A DNA stretch of 64,000 bases from an uncultured Lachnospiraceae bacterium. Lineage in GTDB: Bacteria; Bacillota; Clostridia; Lachnospirales; Lachnospiraceae. Each line of letters starts with the position of its first letter. The stretch's first letter is position 1. The position numbers were made by a program, and so were the translations under genes. Below are positions 35,610-46,260 of this stretch, in pieces. The stretch is from positions 1-64,000 of the forward strand of contig CAMWFQ010000021.1 of NCBI GenBank assembly GCA_947173495.1. The letters run 5' to 3'. The notes beneath the pieces are model-generated. The model did no database searches, was not told the DNA's origin, and saw nothing but the letters and a program-made list of their open reading frames with translations.

Positions 35610-36338
35610 ATGAACGAAGTGATAAGAGAACTCCATGAAAGAAAATCGGTACGTGCTTTTACGGATCAGGAGATCACCCCTGATCAGAAAAAAGAAATCC
35701 TCCTGGCGGCAATGGCAGCTCCTACCGCCGGGAATCAGCAGCTGTATACGATACTGGATATCACCGACAGCGATCTGAAGCAGAAGTTATCCGTAAGTTG
35801 CGACCATCAGCCATTCATCGCCAAAGCCGGAATGGTTCTGATTTTCTGTGCAGATTTTCGGAAGTGGTATGACACCTTCAAAGAAGGCGGCTGCCAGCCC
35901 CGCAAACCGGGCATGGGGGAGCTGATGCTTGCCGTATCGGATGCCAATATCGCCGCCCAGAATGCTGTCACCGCTGCCTGGAGCATGGGGATCGGCTCCT
36001 GTTATATCGGAGATATCATGGAAAACTGTGAAACTCACCAGGATCTTCTTCATCTGCCGGAGTACGTCTTCCCGGCTGCCATGCTTGTATTCGGATATCC
36101 CACTTTGCAGCAGCAGCAACGCCCAAAGCCTCAGCGCTGCCGCCTGGAAGATATCGTCCAGGAAAATTGCTACCGGGTACGAAACGGAGAAGAACTGCGC
36201 CGCATGTTCGCTAAGGAATGCAGCGCAGTGCCCTTTGAAGAATGGTGCCGGAGATTTTGTGAACGGAAATATCATTCCGGTTTTTCCAGAGAAATGAGCC
36301 GTTCGGTTGCGGTGTATGCCGGGGATTTCACAGGTTAA
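35610..36338 (+). CDS. Nitroreductase family protein
   Basis: A 242-residue FMN flavoprotein. It has the typical N-terminus (IRELHERKSVRAFTD), LLAAMAAPTAGNQQ, the NIAAQNAVTAAWSMGIGSCYIGD cofactor region and VFGYPTLQQQQRPKPQ. The extra C-terminal extension has several Cys and His. It begins nine bases after telA with GAGG upstream and is likely cotranscribed. The substrate is unknown. Confidence 0.88.
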   Translation: MNEVIRELHERKSVRAFTDQEITPDQKKEILLAAMAAPTAGNQQLYTILDITDSDLKQKLSVSCDHQPFIAKAGMVLIFCADFRKWYDTFKEGGCQPRKPGMGELMLAVSDANIAAQNAVTAAWSMGIGSCYIGDIMENCETHQDLLHLPEYVFPAAMLVFGYPTLQQQQRPKPQRCRLEDIVQENCYRVRNGEELRRMFAKECSAVPFEEWCRRFCERKYHSGFSREMSRSVAVYAGDFTG

Positions 36339-36340
36339 TC

Positions 36341-36378
36341 CGAGCCAAATGAACATGCCTTCATCTCCGCCTGGCTCG
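36341..36378. terminator. Hairpin between convergent genes
   Basis: The arms cgagcca and tggctcg enclose a nested atgaa/ttcat pair. There is no T-run. Its position between convergent transcription units suggests a terminator. Confidence 0.4.
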
Positions 36379-36421
36379 TTGCCCGCAAGAATAAACGAAA
36401 GATGGATACCCACCATTCCGT

Positions 36422-37702
36422 TTAGGGATTGCATTTTTTGCACGCTTCATACCCCTGTGCGATAGCCTCATCCCGGGACCCGGTGAAGGGCAGTTTGTTT
36501 TTTTCACTCATCTGCTTCACGCTGGAGCAGGAAGGGTAGTGGAATTTTCCTGTGTTTGTGTTGCAGATATAATTGACCGTCGCAGGATTCTGTGCCGGCT
36601 CTGCCGGTGTTGCAGGCTCTTCCACTGCCGCGGCGGGCGGTGCAGGTTTCTCTGCCGCAGGCGCGGCTTTGTTCTTTCCCGTCAAAGCCACACCTGCTGT
36701 CTCAGATGCAGGTGCCTGCGTTGCATTTTGGGTACCGGAGGCGGAACTGTTTGTCTGTGTACCGATGGGCTCTCCTGCAAGCCAGGAATCGGAAGGCGGA
36801 CAATTCCAGGAAATTGTTCTTCCATCGCTGGAAGCAATAACGGTTCCCTGCTCATCCGTCCGGAAAACCTGCACTCCCATGGAGCGAAAGCTGTTCATGG
36901 TCTCCGCGTGAGGATGACCATAGGAATTTCCCTCCCCGCAACTGATCAGTGCATACTCAGGAGAAACCGCCTCCAGAAATTCTCTGGATGAGGCTGTTCT
37001 GCTGCCGTGATGCCCTGCCTTGTACACATCAGCCTCTATGGAAATACCGCAATTCATAATTTCCTGCTCTTCTTCTGTCTCTGCATCCCCTGTAAACAGG
37101 AATTTATTTTTCCCATGGGTCAGAAGAATCGCTATGGAATTGTTATTACTGTCACTCCCTGTTACAGAAGGACCTACGATGGTAAATTCAGCATCTCCCA
37201 GCTCATATGCCTGCCCCATCACCGGAAGGGTGTTCTTATAGCCCTTCGTCTTCATGGTTCTGACCACATCCCGGTAGGTATTGGTATCCTTCTGTTCATC
37301 CGTCATCAGTATGGTTTCACAGTTAAATTTATAAAGGATCACATCCAGGCCGCCGATATGATCCGCATCCGGATGGGTTCCAATCACATAATCCAGAGTT
37401 TTAATCCCCTGCTTTTTAAGATAATTCTGTATTCTGGTACCCTGATTGTTGTCTCCCGCATCAATCAGCATGGCATCGGATCCGCAGGTGATCAGTGTGC
37501 AGTCTCCCTGCCCCACATCCAGAAAATGTACCGTCAGTTTCTCTGTTTCTCCCGTCTGTTTTCCTGCCGGCGCTGCCTGTACGGATCCCACTCCCAGCCC
37601 CAGAAGAATCATAATTGCCAGAAGGGATGCCCATGCTCTTCCGGATTTTTTCTCTTTCCATGCCAAAAAAGACGATAGAACGCCCCACTTCCCTTTTTTC
37701 AT
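36422..37702 (-). CDS. Secreted ComEC/Rec2-like metallo-beta-lactamase-fold hydrolase
   Basis: A 426-residue exported protein. A long N-terminal signal or anchor (WASLLAIMILLGLGVGSVQA) precedes the metallo-beta-lactamase domain of the ComEC C-terminal type: HFLDVGQGDCTLI, MLIDAGDNNQG, the metal motif THPDADHIGGLD, LFTGDAETEEE and GHHGSRTAS. An Ala/Pro/Glu/Thr-rich linker follows. The final 45-residue module has a C-H-C-C pattern (YICNTNTGKFHYPSC, CKKCNP) like Ada-type zinc-binding modules on secreted nucleases. A nuclease or phosphodiesterase outside the cell is plausible. It lacks the ComEC membrane channel. GGGGTG precedes the ATG. Confidence 0.85.
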   Translation of the reverse strand: MKKGKWGVLSSFLAWKEKKSGRAWASLLAIMILLGLGVGSVQAAPAGKQTGETEKLTVHFLDVGQGDCTLITCGSDAMLIDAGDNNQGTRIQNYLKKQGIKTLDYVIGTHPDADHIGGLDVILYKFNCETILMTDEQKDTNTYRDVVRTMKTKGYKNTLPVMGQAYELGDAEFTIVGPSVTGSDSNNNSIAILLTHGKNKFLFTGDAETEEEQEIMNCGISIEADVYKAGHHGSRTASSREFLEAVSPEYALISCGEGNSYGHPHAETMNSFRSMGVQVFRTDEQGTVIASSDGRTISWNCPPSDSWLAGEPIGTQTNSSASGTQNATQAPASETAGVALTGKNKAAPAAEKPAPPAAAVEEPATPAEPAQNPATVNYICNTNTGKFHYPSCSSVKQMSEKNKLPFTGSRDEAIAQGYEACKKCNP

Positions 37703-37763
37703 CCTAATTCACCCCTGTTCTTTTTTGCTTTTCATCTGTACCTGAATTTTACCACAAAAAAGA

Positions 37764-37792
37764 GGAATCGTCAACTCTTCGCTGACGATTCC
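37764..37792 (-). terminator. Terminator downstream of glgD
   Basis: A perfect 10-bp stem (ggaatcgtca/tgacgattcc) with loop actcttcgc is followed by six T on the minus strand. Confidence 0.9.
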
Positions 37793-37878
37793 TTGTTTTA
37801 TACCGATTCGTTCCTTTTCATGGCCTGGAAGCCGCTCTTAGCAGCAATTCCTTCCCCTGCCCTGCTTACATTACAGCA

Positions 37879-39021
37879 TCAGACTACCTGGAATTTTCCG
37901 ATATAGACCGGGAATGTATTGGTTCCCTTCATTTCCTTTCCGGCTGTAATCGTAACATTCTTATCCATAATAAGGTATTCCACGTTGGCACCTGCTTCCA
38001 CCACGGTTCCCTGCATCAGAACACAGTTTTTAACTTTTGCGCCCTTCCCGACTTTAACGCCACGGAACAAAATACTGTCCTCCACTTCTCCTTCAATGAC
38101 ACATCCGTCAGCTACCATAACATTTTCAGCCTTTGCGCTTCCAATATATCTGGTAGGGTTGTCGTCATGAATCTTGGTGTAAATAGCCGGTCCGGAGAAC
38201 AGCGCATCCAGATTATACTCATCCAGAAGCTTCATATTCTCGTCAAAGTAGCTCTTCATGTCACAGATACGCGCTACATAGCCTTCATATTTAAAAGCAT
38301 GTACATTCAGTCTGCCAAGCTGCGGCAGAAGAACATCCCTTTCAAAAAATTCATCTCCCCGGACAAAAGCGGTATTGATCATATCAACAAGCAGCTCTCT
38401 CTCCACCACAAACATATTCATGGAGAAGTTCTGGATCCCTGCCTTTCTGGAATTGACATAAATCTTCGTGATCCGGCCATCCTCAATGCCAAAGGTATAA
38501 TAGTATCCCTTGTCATTGGACTCTGATTTCAAAAAGCTTTCCGGAAGCTCCTGCTCATTATAGGCTACCGTCACATCGGCGCCGCTTTCAATATGGGCCT
38601 GGATCATAGCCTTAAAATCAAAGTTAACCACAATATTGGTGTCTGTTATTACCACATATTTTTCGCGCTGATCTCTCAAAAACTCCAGAATGCCCGCCAT
38701 AGCCCCTACACGTCCGTTATAGGGTTTGGATCCTTTTTCAGCAAAAGGAGGGAAAATATGTAGTCCGCCGTTCTTACGCACCAGATCCCACTCACGTCCG
38801 GAATCCAGGTGATCCATCAGGGAGTGATAATTATTATTCACCATAACGGAAATGTTGTTGATATCTGCATGCGTCATACTGGACAGTATAAAGTCAATCA
38901 GACGGTAACGGCTGGCAAAGGGAATGGATGCCATCAAACGCACATTCACCAGCTCCGGAACCAGGGCGTCATAACTGTTGGGGAAAATAATGCCAAGTGC
39001 ATTTGTATTTGTATTTACCAT
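37879..39021 (-). CDS. glgD: Glucose-1-phosphate adenylyltransferase regulatory subunit GlgD
   Basis: A 380-residue partner of GlgC in ADP-glucose synthesis. It has the nucleotidyltransferase fold with a C-terminal left-handed beta-helix, but the N-terminal G-rich nucleotide loop is replaced ([39 protein letters not shown]). That replacement marks the non-catalytic GlgD type. It overlaps glgC by seven bases and is translationally coupled to it. Confidence 0.93.
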   Translation of the reverse strand: MVNTNTNALGIIFPNSYDALVPELVNVRLMASIPFASRYRLIDFILSSMTHADINNISVMVNNNYHSLMDHLDSGREWDLVRKNGGLHIFPPFAEKGSKPYNGRVGAMAGILEFLRDQREKYVVITDTNIVVNFDFKAMIQAHIESGADVTVAYNEQELPESFLKSESNDKGYYYTFGIEDGRITKIYVNSRKAGIQNFSMNMFVVERELLVDMINTAFVRGDEFFERDVLLPQLGRLNVHAFKYEGYVARICDMKSYFDENMKLLDEYNLDALFSGPAIYTKIHDDNPTRYIGSAKAENVMVADGCVIEGEVEDSILFRGVKVGKGAKVKNCVLMQGTVVEAGANVEYLIMDKNVTITAGKEMKGTNTFPVYIGKFQVV

Positions 39022-40223
39022 TTTTCTTCACCGCCTTCTACATTTTTATTAATCATTGCTTTGGGTCCGATCTTGGCATTATCGCCAACGGTAATACCCG
39101 CACCAATGGTTGCCACTCCATTTTCCTCTTCCGTAGGCATTGCTCCCACTACAGCATTTTCACCAATGGTCACATTCTCAGCAATGATACAGTGCCTGAC
39201 TACCGCGCCGGCCTTGATCACTGTGCCGCCCATCACAACGGCATCTTCTACCACAGCTCCATCCTCTACCTTGACGCCTGCAAAGAGAATGGAATGTCTT
39301 ACTTTTCCTTTGATCCGGCAGCCGTCCGTGATCATGGAGTTTTCCACCTCGGCGCCTGCGCAGATCTTATGACCTGTCATACCGCTGTTGCGGCTGAAAA
39401 TCTTCCATTCCTCATCAAAGAGATTGATTCCGCTGTGCTCCGGATCCAGAATCTCCATATTTGCTTCCCAGAGAGAGGAAATCGTTCCCACATCCTTCCA
39501 GTAACCGCTGAAATGATAGGCATACATCCTCCGCTGATCTCTCAGGAGATTCGGAATGATATTATTACCGAAATCATTTTCGGAATTGGGATCCGCTTCG
39601 TCCTCCTCCAGGTATTTCTTCAGAATATCCCAGTTAAAAATATAAATGCCCATGGAAGCCAGATTGGACTTGGGATTTTTGGGTTTTTCCTGGAATTCCG
39701 TGATCTTGTCATTTTCATCTGCCACCATCAGGCCGAAACGGGAAGCCTCCTCCCAGGGAACCTCCATAACCGCCACGCTGAATTCCGCATCCTTCTCCTT
39801 ATGGAATCTCAGGAAATCGCTGTAATCCTGCTTGCAGATCTGATCGCCTGAAAGAATGATCACGTACTTCGGATCATATCTCTCGATAAATGATATATTC
39901 TGATAGATCGCGTTTGCCGTTCCTTTATACCAGTCTGAACCGCTGGCCTTCTGGTAAGGCGGCAGAACATGTACACCCCCGTGAAGACGGTCCAGATCCC
40001 AGGGCTGGCCGTTCCCGATATATTCATTCAATATCAGCGGCTGATACTGAGTCAGAATTCCTACCGTATCAATTCCTGAATTGACGCAGTTCGATAACGG
40101 GAAATCAATAATACGATATTTACCGCCAAAAGGAACCGCCGGTTTTGCAAGCTCTTGTGTGAGTGCGTACAGACGAGAACCCTGTCCGCCGGCAAGAAGC
40201 ATTGCAATCATTTCTTTTGCCAT
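39015..40223 (-). CDS. glgC: Glucose-1-phosphate adenylyltransferase
   Basis: A 402-residue catalytic subunit. It makes ADP-glucose from ATP and glucose-1-phosphate, the committed step of bacterial glycogen synthesis, in the cytosol. The loop [35 protein letters not shown], the substrate-binding [10 protein letters not shown] and the beta-helix hexapeptides ([15 protein letters not shown]) are intact. AGGAGGG lies upstream. Glycogen synthase and branching enzyme are not in the window. Confidence 0.95.
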   Translation of the reverse strand: MAKEMIAMLLAGGQGSRLYALTQELAKPAVPFGGKYRIIDFPLSNCVNSGIDTVGILTQYQPLILNEYIGNGQPWDLDRLHGGVHVLPPYQKASGSDWYKGTANAIYQNISFIERYDPKYVIILSGDQICKQDYSDFLRFHKEKDAEFSVAVMEVPWEEASRFGLMVADENDKITEFQEKPKNPKSNLASMGIYIFNWDILKKYLEEDEADPNSENDFGNNIIPNLLRDQRRMYAYHFSGYWKDVGTISSLWEANMEILDPEHSGINLFDEEWKIFSRNSGMTGHKICAGAEVENSMITDGCRIKGKVRHSILFAGVKVEDGAVVEDAVVMGGTVIKAGAVVRHCIIAENVTIGENAVVGAMPTEEENGVATIGAGITVGDNAKIGPKAMINKNVEGGEEKW

Positions 40224-40351
40224 AATGCTACCCTCCTAAATAAAATATAGTTATAACAAAATTATACATCATAATGACAATAAATAACAGGTTTAAAAGA
40301 AAATTTTTTGGTAATTTTACGAAAAAATCTGACACAAGTCCAAAACAATGC

Positions 40352-43300
40352 TCATCCTTTTTTGCATTCCGGATAAGCTACCCTTTCCTGACTAGATGCT
40401 GTGGCCTTTGTCAGCTGCAACACCACCTCGCTGAAATAGCGGGGGCTCACCTCCGAAAGTGCATATCTGTCCTTCTCCTTTACGCTGTCGTATACGTAGC
40501 TGCCTCTGTTCACCGATCCTGCACGGTAAAACTGCGCTCCGTAAACGGTGACCTCGTCGTTTTCATCCCCCACATAGCTGCCGGAGAATTCCAGCTCCAC
40601 TCCCATGTTCCCGTCCTCACGGTAAAAGAAGCTGTACACGCCGCCATCCTCCACGCTTCCTCTAAACCATCCCTGGCCCTGGAGCTTTCCGGACAAAGAG
40701 AGCCCGTTCAGCAGCATGCCTCCGAAGCGGGTCATCTCCTTCTGTCCCCGCTCCTCTTCTGTCATGGGATAAACAGGGCGCGAGAGCTGTTCGAAGGGCT
40801 GGGTGATTTCATAGTCGGAGAGCTGCTCCTTCCATGCCGCCAGCATTTCTTCAGAGAGCTCTATGGGATGAACCAGGCCGATGGTGCCTTCTTCCGGCAG
40901 CTCGTACTCTTCCTCCGAAAGCTCTTCCGTCTCCAGCGTATTAAAGCTTCCGTCCTCCATATAGCGGAAGGTACTTTTAAGCCCATCCTGATCGTAAAGC
41001 CCCCAGATCAGGCCGATGGCAAACTGGTGCATAACAGGATTTCTGACAAACAACTCCCTCCACTGCGCCGCCTGCCAGAGCCGCTCCGCCGAGAGAGCCT
41101 GCTCCAACCGGAGTTTCTGATTGGCTGCCACTGTCTTTAACTGCTTTTTCAGCTGTTTGAAGCGATCACTGGCAGCCCCGGCTTTTTCCAGATCGTCCTT
41201 CTTGCCGGGGGCGGGAAGGTTCTTTAATTTTTTCCCGTTTTCATCATAGACCTCCAGCTCCAGCGAAGGGCTCAGCATGACTGTAAAGCTCCGGCTTCCA
41301 TAATCGAAGGTCTGCTCCATCTTTTCGTCAAAGCCCAGATCCGGCACAATACGGTCCTCCAGCTCCTCCCTGCTGATTCCCAGCTCTTTGGCCGCACTCG
41401 TCAGTGCCGCTGCCGCCGCGCTTTTCACCTGCCGGAATTTGAATTTGCGGGAAATCTGATCTACTAAAAGCAGGGCCGTGGGGCTGCCGTTTAAGGCCAG
41501 CGCTCTGACTGCCTCAGCCGCCATGGCTCCTCTGGCCGCCCTGGGCCATTCCTGAATCTGTCCGTACAACACCTGAATCATACCCTCGCCGCCGTGGATA
41601 GAGGCTGCATAGAGAACCCACTTTTTCTTGGCCTCAGCTCCGGCATCCATCCATTTTCCGAAAAGTATGTTCATAAAATCTGCCAGCTCTCCGCTCTGAA
41701 GGTCTGCCGCCAGCCTTGCCGCATCCTGATGGATGCCCGGCGTTCCCATATCTGCATAGGTCACCAGCAATGCCGCCAGATATTCCTCAGAAGCCTCTGT
41801 GCCATCCATCCTGTGCACCTGGGGAAGCGGCGTTTCAAAGACCCAGGCCACTTTACGCTTCCTGCCGCCTTTTAGGATCCCCTTTGCCAGATCGTCCAGG
41901 CTCTGTGCGCCTTCCTTCTCCGGATGCGGCGTCCCTTCACCGGCCCGGCCCAGATATTTCTCCAGAAGCTCTCTGATCTTCCTGCTCTTCTCGGTTTCCA
42001 ACGCCCTCTCAAAGTCCTCCCGGAAGGCTTCTGTTCCCCATTTTCCCAATACCAGTACGGCCATTTCTCTTTCCGCGGACTTTTTGGAGCCAAGCATAGA
42101 CCTGATCTGCGGCTCCCACTCTCTGTGACTTGCATAAACCGCCTCCAGCAGCTCCCTCACCTGCCTGGCGCTGTCCAAAGCACAGGCTAAGATCACATCC
42201 CTGTATTCCTGCCAGTAGACATCCAGCACCCGGATACAGATAAAACGGACAACAGCCGTTCCTTCCCTGCTGCAGGCGATCAGGATCTCCTCCCACCCGC
42301 TTCTTTTTCTACAAAGCTCCATCACGCACAGATTTAAAAAGGCCGTCTTGTCCTTCTCCGCGTAATAATTGTCATGGATTGCCGCCAAGATCTCCAGCTG
42401 ATACCGGGCAGGAAGCGCCTCCTCCTCAAAAATCTCCAGAATTTCCTTCATATCCTGCTTGTCGATCTGTCTGTAGGTTCCCTTAAGACAGGTAAAGGGA
42501 TTGGTCCTTCCGCAAAATCCCTCCAGCACCAACATTCTCCGGAACATCTGCTGCCCCTCTTTTTCGCTTTTCAGCTGCTGCAGCTTTTCCTGATAATTAC
42601 AGTAATAATATTTCTTATCGCTTCGCCACTGCTCCAGATAAGGGATGATGTCATCCAGCTGCGCCTCTCCCAGAAGGTAACGTTGTGCCTCCTGCTGTCC
42701 CTGAGATAAACGCCCCGTCAGCTCCTGGGCCATCTTCTGCAGGAATGTCTCCTTTCCCTGCACATTCATCTCCCTGTAAAGTCCGGGATCATTCTTCTGA
42801 ACCACCGCCATAAAACAGGAATAGCTCCCCACAGGCACCCGCTGCTGCACCTGCCGCGCCGCATCCGGATGCTTTTTCACCATACGCCCCAGGGGGCCTT
42901 CCAGCCCCTCACCGATACACCAGAGCATATAGTCCTCCGGGGCAAAGGAAAGCACCTCCTCCAGCTCCCCGATCTGCTGAAGGAACCACTCCTTTCCGCC
43001 GATGTGCAGACAGGTATTCAGGGTAACCCTCCCTCCCTTTTCCGCATCTATGGCCATCATCAGCCGCAAAAATGATACAAATTTTCCGGAATGCTCGATT
43101 GCCAGAAAGGCTGCTCCGGACAGAAGCATGAGCAGATATTCCGACACCTGTCTCCCCTGCAGAATTTTGCGGAGCTTTGCCGAATAATCTCTGTCCCTCT
43201 GTCCCTCTTTCGCAAAAGACACCAGCTGCTTCATTTCCAGATCTGAGGGCTCTCCTCCGGCAAAAAACAGATTGGGTATACTCTCTGTCAGACTTCCTGC

Positions 43301-43909
43301 CAGATCATCCGCCAGCCTGAGCGTCTCATCAGCCTGTGCTGCTCCGGAAAATAATCCTTTCAAAAAACCGCCCTGCACCTTCCGGGCCTTCGTATAACGC
43401 AGGGCAAGTCCTGCCAGAAGGGTTTTGGCATTGGCGCTCTTGTGATAGCACAGCTCCATGGCTCTGCGGATCACCTGGGGATCCTTCTCCGCGATCAGCC
43501 GCGCCGCCTTGGACAGCGCGTAATTGTTCCACACCACGCCCTCTGCCTGAACGGCCGTCTTTTGCTCCGGCGTCAGGAAATCCGCTGCCGTCCCCAGATT
43601 CCATCCATAGCTGAACAGTACATAATAAGCCGTAGCGCCTCCTGCCGCCGCTGTAAATCTCACATAGCGCTCTATCTCCTGCATCCGCCTGCGCTTTGTC
43701 AAATGGGCCAGATAGTCTCTGCTCTTTTGCGCCTTCTGCTTATCCAGTCCGGAAAAATCCTGTTTTTGAACCCCTGCAAGGAGCTCTCTGTTTTCCGGCA
43801 CACTCATATCCAGATACTGCTTTGCCAGAAGATCATTTTCCTTCGACAACTCCAGTGCCTCCAGCGTCTCCGCAAGCTTCTGGTGATCCCTCTCCTCTTT
43901 TAAATTCAT
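40352..43909 (-). CDS. DUF4132 domain protein (YehI/MolR-like)
   Basis: A 1185-residue cytosolic protein, the last gene of the MoxR/VWA cluster. Much of it is helical and repeat-like, suggesting HEAT-type solenoid segments (EMAVLVLGKWGTEAFREDFERALETEKSRKIRELLEKYLG). The C-terminal 330 residues carry the DUF4132 pattern (AQWRELFVRNPVMHQFAIGLIWGLYD, IGLVHPIELSEEMLAAWKEQLSDYEITQPFEQLSRPVY). In E. coli the homologous gene yehI lies near yehL, yehM, yehP and yehQ. The start has GGGAGG upstream. The function is unknown; a scaffold or target-recognition role for the AAA/VWA pair is inferred. Confidence 0.85.
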   Translation of the reverse strand: MNLKEERDHQKLAETLEALELSKENDLLAKQYLDMSVPENRELLAGVQKQDFSGLDKQKAQKSRDYLAHLTKRRRMQEIERYVRFTAAAGGATAYYVLFSYGWNLGTAADFLTPEQKTAVQAEGVVWNNYALSKAARLIAEKDPQVIRRAMELCYHKSANAKTLLAGLALRYTKARKVQGGFLKGLFSGAAQADETLRLADDLAGSLTESIPNLFFAGGEPSDLEMKQLVSFAKEGQRDRDYSAKLRKILQGRQVSEYLLMLLSGAAFLAIEHSGKFVSFLRLMMAIDAEKGGRVTLNTCLHIGGKEWFLQQIGELEEVLSFAPEDYMLWCIGEGLEGPLGRMVKKHPDAARQVQQRVPVGSYSCFMAVVQKNDPGLYREMNVQGKETFLQKMAQELTGRLSQGQQEAQRYLLGEAQLDDIIPYLEQWRSDKKYYYCNYQEKLQQLKSEKEGQQMFRRMLVLEGFCGRTNPFTCLKGTYRQIDKQDMKEILEIFEEEALPARYQLEILAAIHDNYYAEKDKTAFLNLCVMELCRKRSGWEEILIACSREGTAVVRFICIRVLDVYWQEYRDVILACALDSARQVRELLEAVYASHREWEPQIRSMLGSKKSAEREMAVLVLGKWGTEAFREDFERALETEKSRKIRELLEKYLGRAGEGTPHPEKEGAQSLDDLAKGILKGGRKRKVAWVFETPLPQVHRMDGTEASEEYLAALLVTYADMGTPGIHQDAARLAADLQSGELADFMNILFGKWMDAGAEAKKKWVLYAASIHGGEGMIQVLYGQIQEWPRAARGAMAAEAVRALALNGSPTALLLVDQISRKFKFRQVKSAAAAALTSAAKELGISREELEDRIVPDLGFDEKMEQTFDYGSRSFTVMLSPSLELEVYDENGKKLKNLPAPGKKDDLEKAGAASDRFKQLKKQLKTVAANQKLRLEQALSAERLWQAAQWRELFVRNPVMHQFAIGLIWGLYDQDGLKSTFRYMEDGSFNTLETEELSEEEYELPEEGTIGLVHPIELSEEMLAAWKEQLSDYEITQPFEQLSRPVYPMTEEERGQKEMTRFGGMLLNGLSLSGKLQGQGWFRGSVEDGGVYSFFYREDGNMGVELEFSGSYVGDENDEVTVYGAQFYRAGSVNRGSYVYDSVKEKDRYALSEVSPRYFSEVVLQLTKATASSQERVAYPECKKG

Positions 43910-44041
43910 ACCCTCTTCCTCCCAAAATTACTTTCTCCACGTCTGCCCGTTAAAAGCACAGACCTGCCAGACACCTTTCTCTTTATCCCTGCGGACAATA
44001 AGCCGGAGGGCTGCAAAAAAGGCAGCGGTCATAGACAACAG

Positions 44042-46228
44042 TCATAGACAACGGTCATAGGAAATTTTTTCCTGACATGCCTCCAAATAGGCCTCCAGCG
44101 CCGCCATCTCCTCCAGCACCGGTTCCGGCGAAAACGTCATCTGGTGCCTTTTATTCTGCAAAAAGCTGCAGAGCCGGGCAAATTTTTCTCCCGCCCCATG
44201 AAGTCCCAGGCTCTCTCCCTCCTCCGACAGCTGACGGAGCTGTAAAAGGGTTTCCTCCTGCAGGGAATACAGGCCGCTCACAAACAGATCCCGCAGCCCG
44301 TCCGCCGCCTCCGCTACATACTGCTCCATGGTATCCAGAATTTCCGGATCAGGAACTGCCCCTTTTATCTCTCCCAAAGGGGCGTTTCGGACTGCTTCCC
44401 CGGCTTCTCTGAAAAAGAATTCAATGGGGTACAGGCACAGCCGCCCCCGCTCCAGATAGGCGCTTCCGAAAAACACGATCGCCTTTCCCTTCTGCCCCCG
44501 AAGTCTCTGCTCCAGACGCTCCAGCAACTGAATGGTCAGCTTCTCCTGCTTTGTATAGGTAAGGGAAATAGAAAGCTCCCGGCCCTTTCTGTCATAAAGA
44601 ATCCATGAAAATCGTTGCTCCACCGGATCAAAGGAGGCGCTTTCCCAACTACAGGCTCCTGCCATCACCAGCTTTTCCCGCCTTTTTTGCAGGCCCTCTT
44701 CCTCCGGAAAAAGGAGCTCCTCCTCTTTGGTATCTGCCTTTTTTCTCCCCGGATCAAAGCAGTCTCTGAGCAGTTCCTCATAGTCCCACCAGATCATCTG
44801 CCTGATCTCTTCTCTGTCCATATTGCTGCTGCCTGTGATCTCCGCCCTGGATTCCTTACTTGCCGAAAGCCGGCCGCCTGACGCCGCCCTGGCATTCTGC
44901 AAATCAAATTCCACCTCCTGCATCTTTTCTCTGCTGCAGTTCAGCCCCCAGGGCGCCTGCATCCTCTCCGCTTCCGCAGGCCTTTTGGTGCGCACGTTCT
45001 CATAGAGTACCGGCCGGGCATCCGTCCAGGTATACCATTTCCTCTGTACTCTCTCCAGGAAATAGTAAATTTCTCCTTCATATCCGTTTTTGCTGGTAAA
45101 GGATCTTCCCCCCATGCCGGTCAGATGCAACACTCCCGCCGGCACGTAGGTATCCCGAAAGTTCCCGGCCAGCAGGCGCATCTCCTCCTGCCCGGCGGCC
45201 TGTGTCAGCGCCTTCGCCCTCCCGTAGGCCGAAAGGAGCTTTTCCAGCAGCTCCTTCGTGCGAAAAGCGGCGGAACGTGAAAAATATTGCTGATAGCAGA
45301 AGGAGGCCTCCCGCAGCACCCTCTCCAGAGCAGGAAGTGAAGCCCGATGAGCTATGAGCGAGAGCCTCTCCAGACTCTCCGCCTCCTCCGGCGACTGTCT
45401 GGAAAGTCCGATGCACACCTGCTGACAGAGATCCCCGCAGATGCTCTCGCAGCTGCGCCTCACCAGCTCCTCGTCCAATGAATGCTCCTGCTCCTTAAGC
45501 TTTTCCAGCTCCGGCAGCGTAACCCTGCCCTTGCAGAGCTGATAGATCAAAACGGCCTGGGCCTTATGGATACACAGCTGTCTGCTGTGGCAGCTGCAGG
45601 AGGAATAGGAAAAGGGCTTAAGAAGCTTAACCACTGCCTTTTCCCAGGGAATTTCCACCGTCACAATAGAAGCCTCCTGCACCGGGGGACATCCTTCCTG
45701 CCGTATTCTGGTCATGAACTCCCTGTAATGTTTTCCCCGGCAGGCACGCGCAAGACGCTCCGCCGGGATCTGCAAAATCTCTTCGAAGGGAGAGGGTTCT
45801 TTGGCAGAAGAGGATTCTCCGGCAGGAGACAACTCCCTGGCAGAAGCAGACTCTCCAACAGGAGACGGCTCTTTGACAGAAGAAGTTTCTCCAACAGACG
45901 ACGGCTTTTCGGCACAAGCGGACTCTCCAGAAGAAGAGGATTCTCCGGCACGCCCGGCCGCCTCTCTTTTCATCCAGAGAACGGCTGTTATAATGTGTCT
46001 GCAGATGCTGCGGGATGGGCAGCTGCAGGTGCTCTCTCCCAATGGCGCCTTTATCGTGCAGCTCTCTTCCTTTAACGACACCTGCGCCTCCGGTCCCTTC
46101 CATGTGAGCACCGGACTCTCCTGCTCCAGATCCTTATAAGCGCGCTTCAGAATTCCTTTATTGCCAAGGCCCGCCAGATAATCGTCATCCGCTTTCTCTA
46201 TCACCTTTTTTAAGTTTTCTGCATCCAT
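44042..46228 (-). CDS. SWIM zinc-finger protein (YehQ-like)
   Basis: A 728-residue cytosolic protein with two complete SWIM fingers (CxCx5CxH): residues 68-78 (CSCPSRSICRH) and 211-221 (CSCHSRQLCIH). Between them is a low-complexity stretch made of four 12-residue repeats (residues 101-148). The C-terminal 500 residues are helical and unrecognised, with many charged segments. SWIM domains bind DNA or proteins. The gene sits between VWA and DUF4132 genes with 32 bp to the VWA gene. AAGGAG is six bases upstream. Confidence 0.87.
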   Translation of the reverse strand: MDAENLKKVIEKADDDYLAGLGNKGILKRAYKDLEQESPVLTWKGPEAQVSLKEESCTIKAPLGESTCSCPSRSICRHIITAVLWMKREAAGRAGESSSSGESACAEKPSSVGETSSVKEPSPVGESASARELSPAGESSSAKEPSPFEEILQIPAERLARACRGKHYREFMTRIRQEGCPPVQEASIVTVEIPWEKAVVKLLKPFSYSSCSCHSRQLCIHKAQAVLIYQLCKGRVTLPELEKLKEQEHSLDEELVRRSCESICGDLCQQVCIGLSRQSPEEAESLERLSLIAHRASLPALERVLREASFCYQQYFSRSAAFRTKELLEKLLSAYGRAKALTQAAGQEEMRLLAGNFRDTYVPAGVLHLTGMGGRSFTSKNGYEGEIYYFLERVQRKWYTWTDARPVLYENVRTKRPAEAERMQAPWGLNCSREKMQEVEFDLQNARAASGGRLSASKESRAEITGSSNMDREEIRQMIWWDYEELLRDCFDPGRKKADTKEEELLFPEEEGLQKRREKLVMAGACSWESASFDPVEQRFSWILYDRKGRELSISLTYTKQEKLTIQLLERLEQRLRGQKGKAIVFFGSAYLERGRLCLYPIEFFFREAGEAVRNAPLGEIKGAVPDPEILDTMEQYVAEAADGLRDLFVSGLYSLQEETLLQLRQLSEEGESLGLHGAGEKFARLCSFLQNKRHQMTFSPEPVLEEMAALEAYLEACQEKISYDRCL
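45785..45928 (-). repeat. Four 36-bp in-frame repeats inside the SWIM gene
   Basis: The repeats encode GESACAEKPSSV, GETSSVKEPSPV, GESASARELSPA and GESSSAKEPSPF. They form a hydrophilic linker between the two SWIM fingers and could vary in number between strains. Confidence 0.9.
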
Positions 46229-46260
46229 AAGCTGCTCCTTATTATGGCTGACTGTATGCC

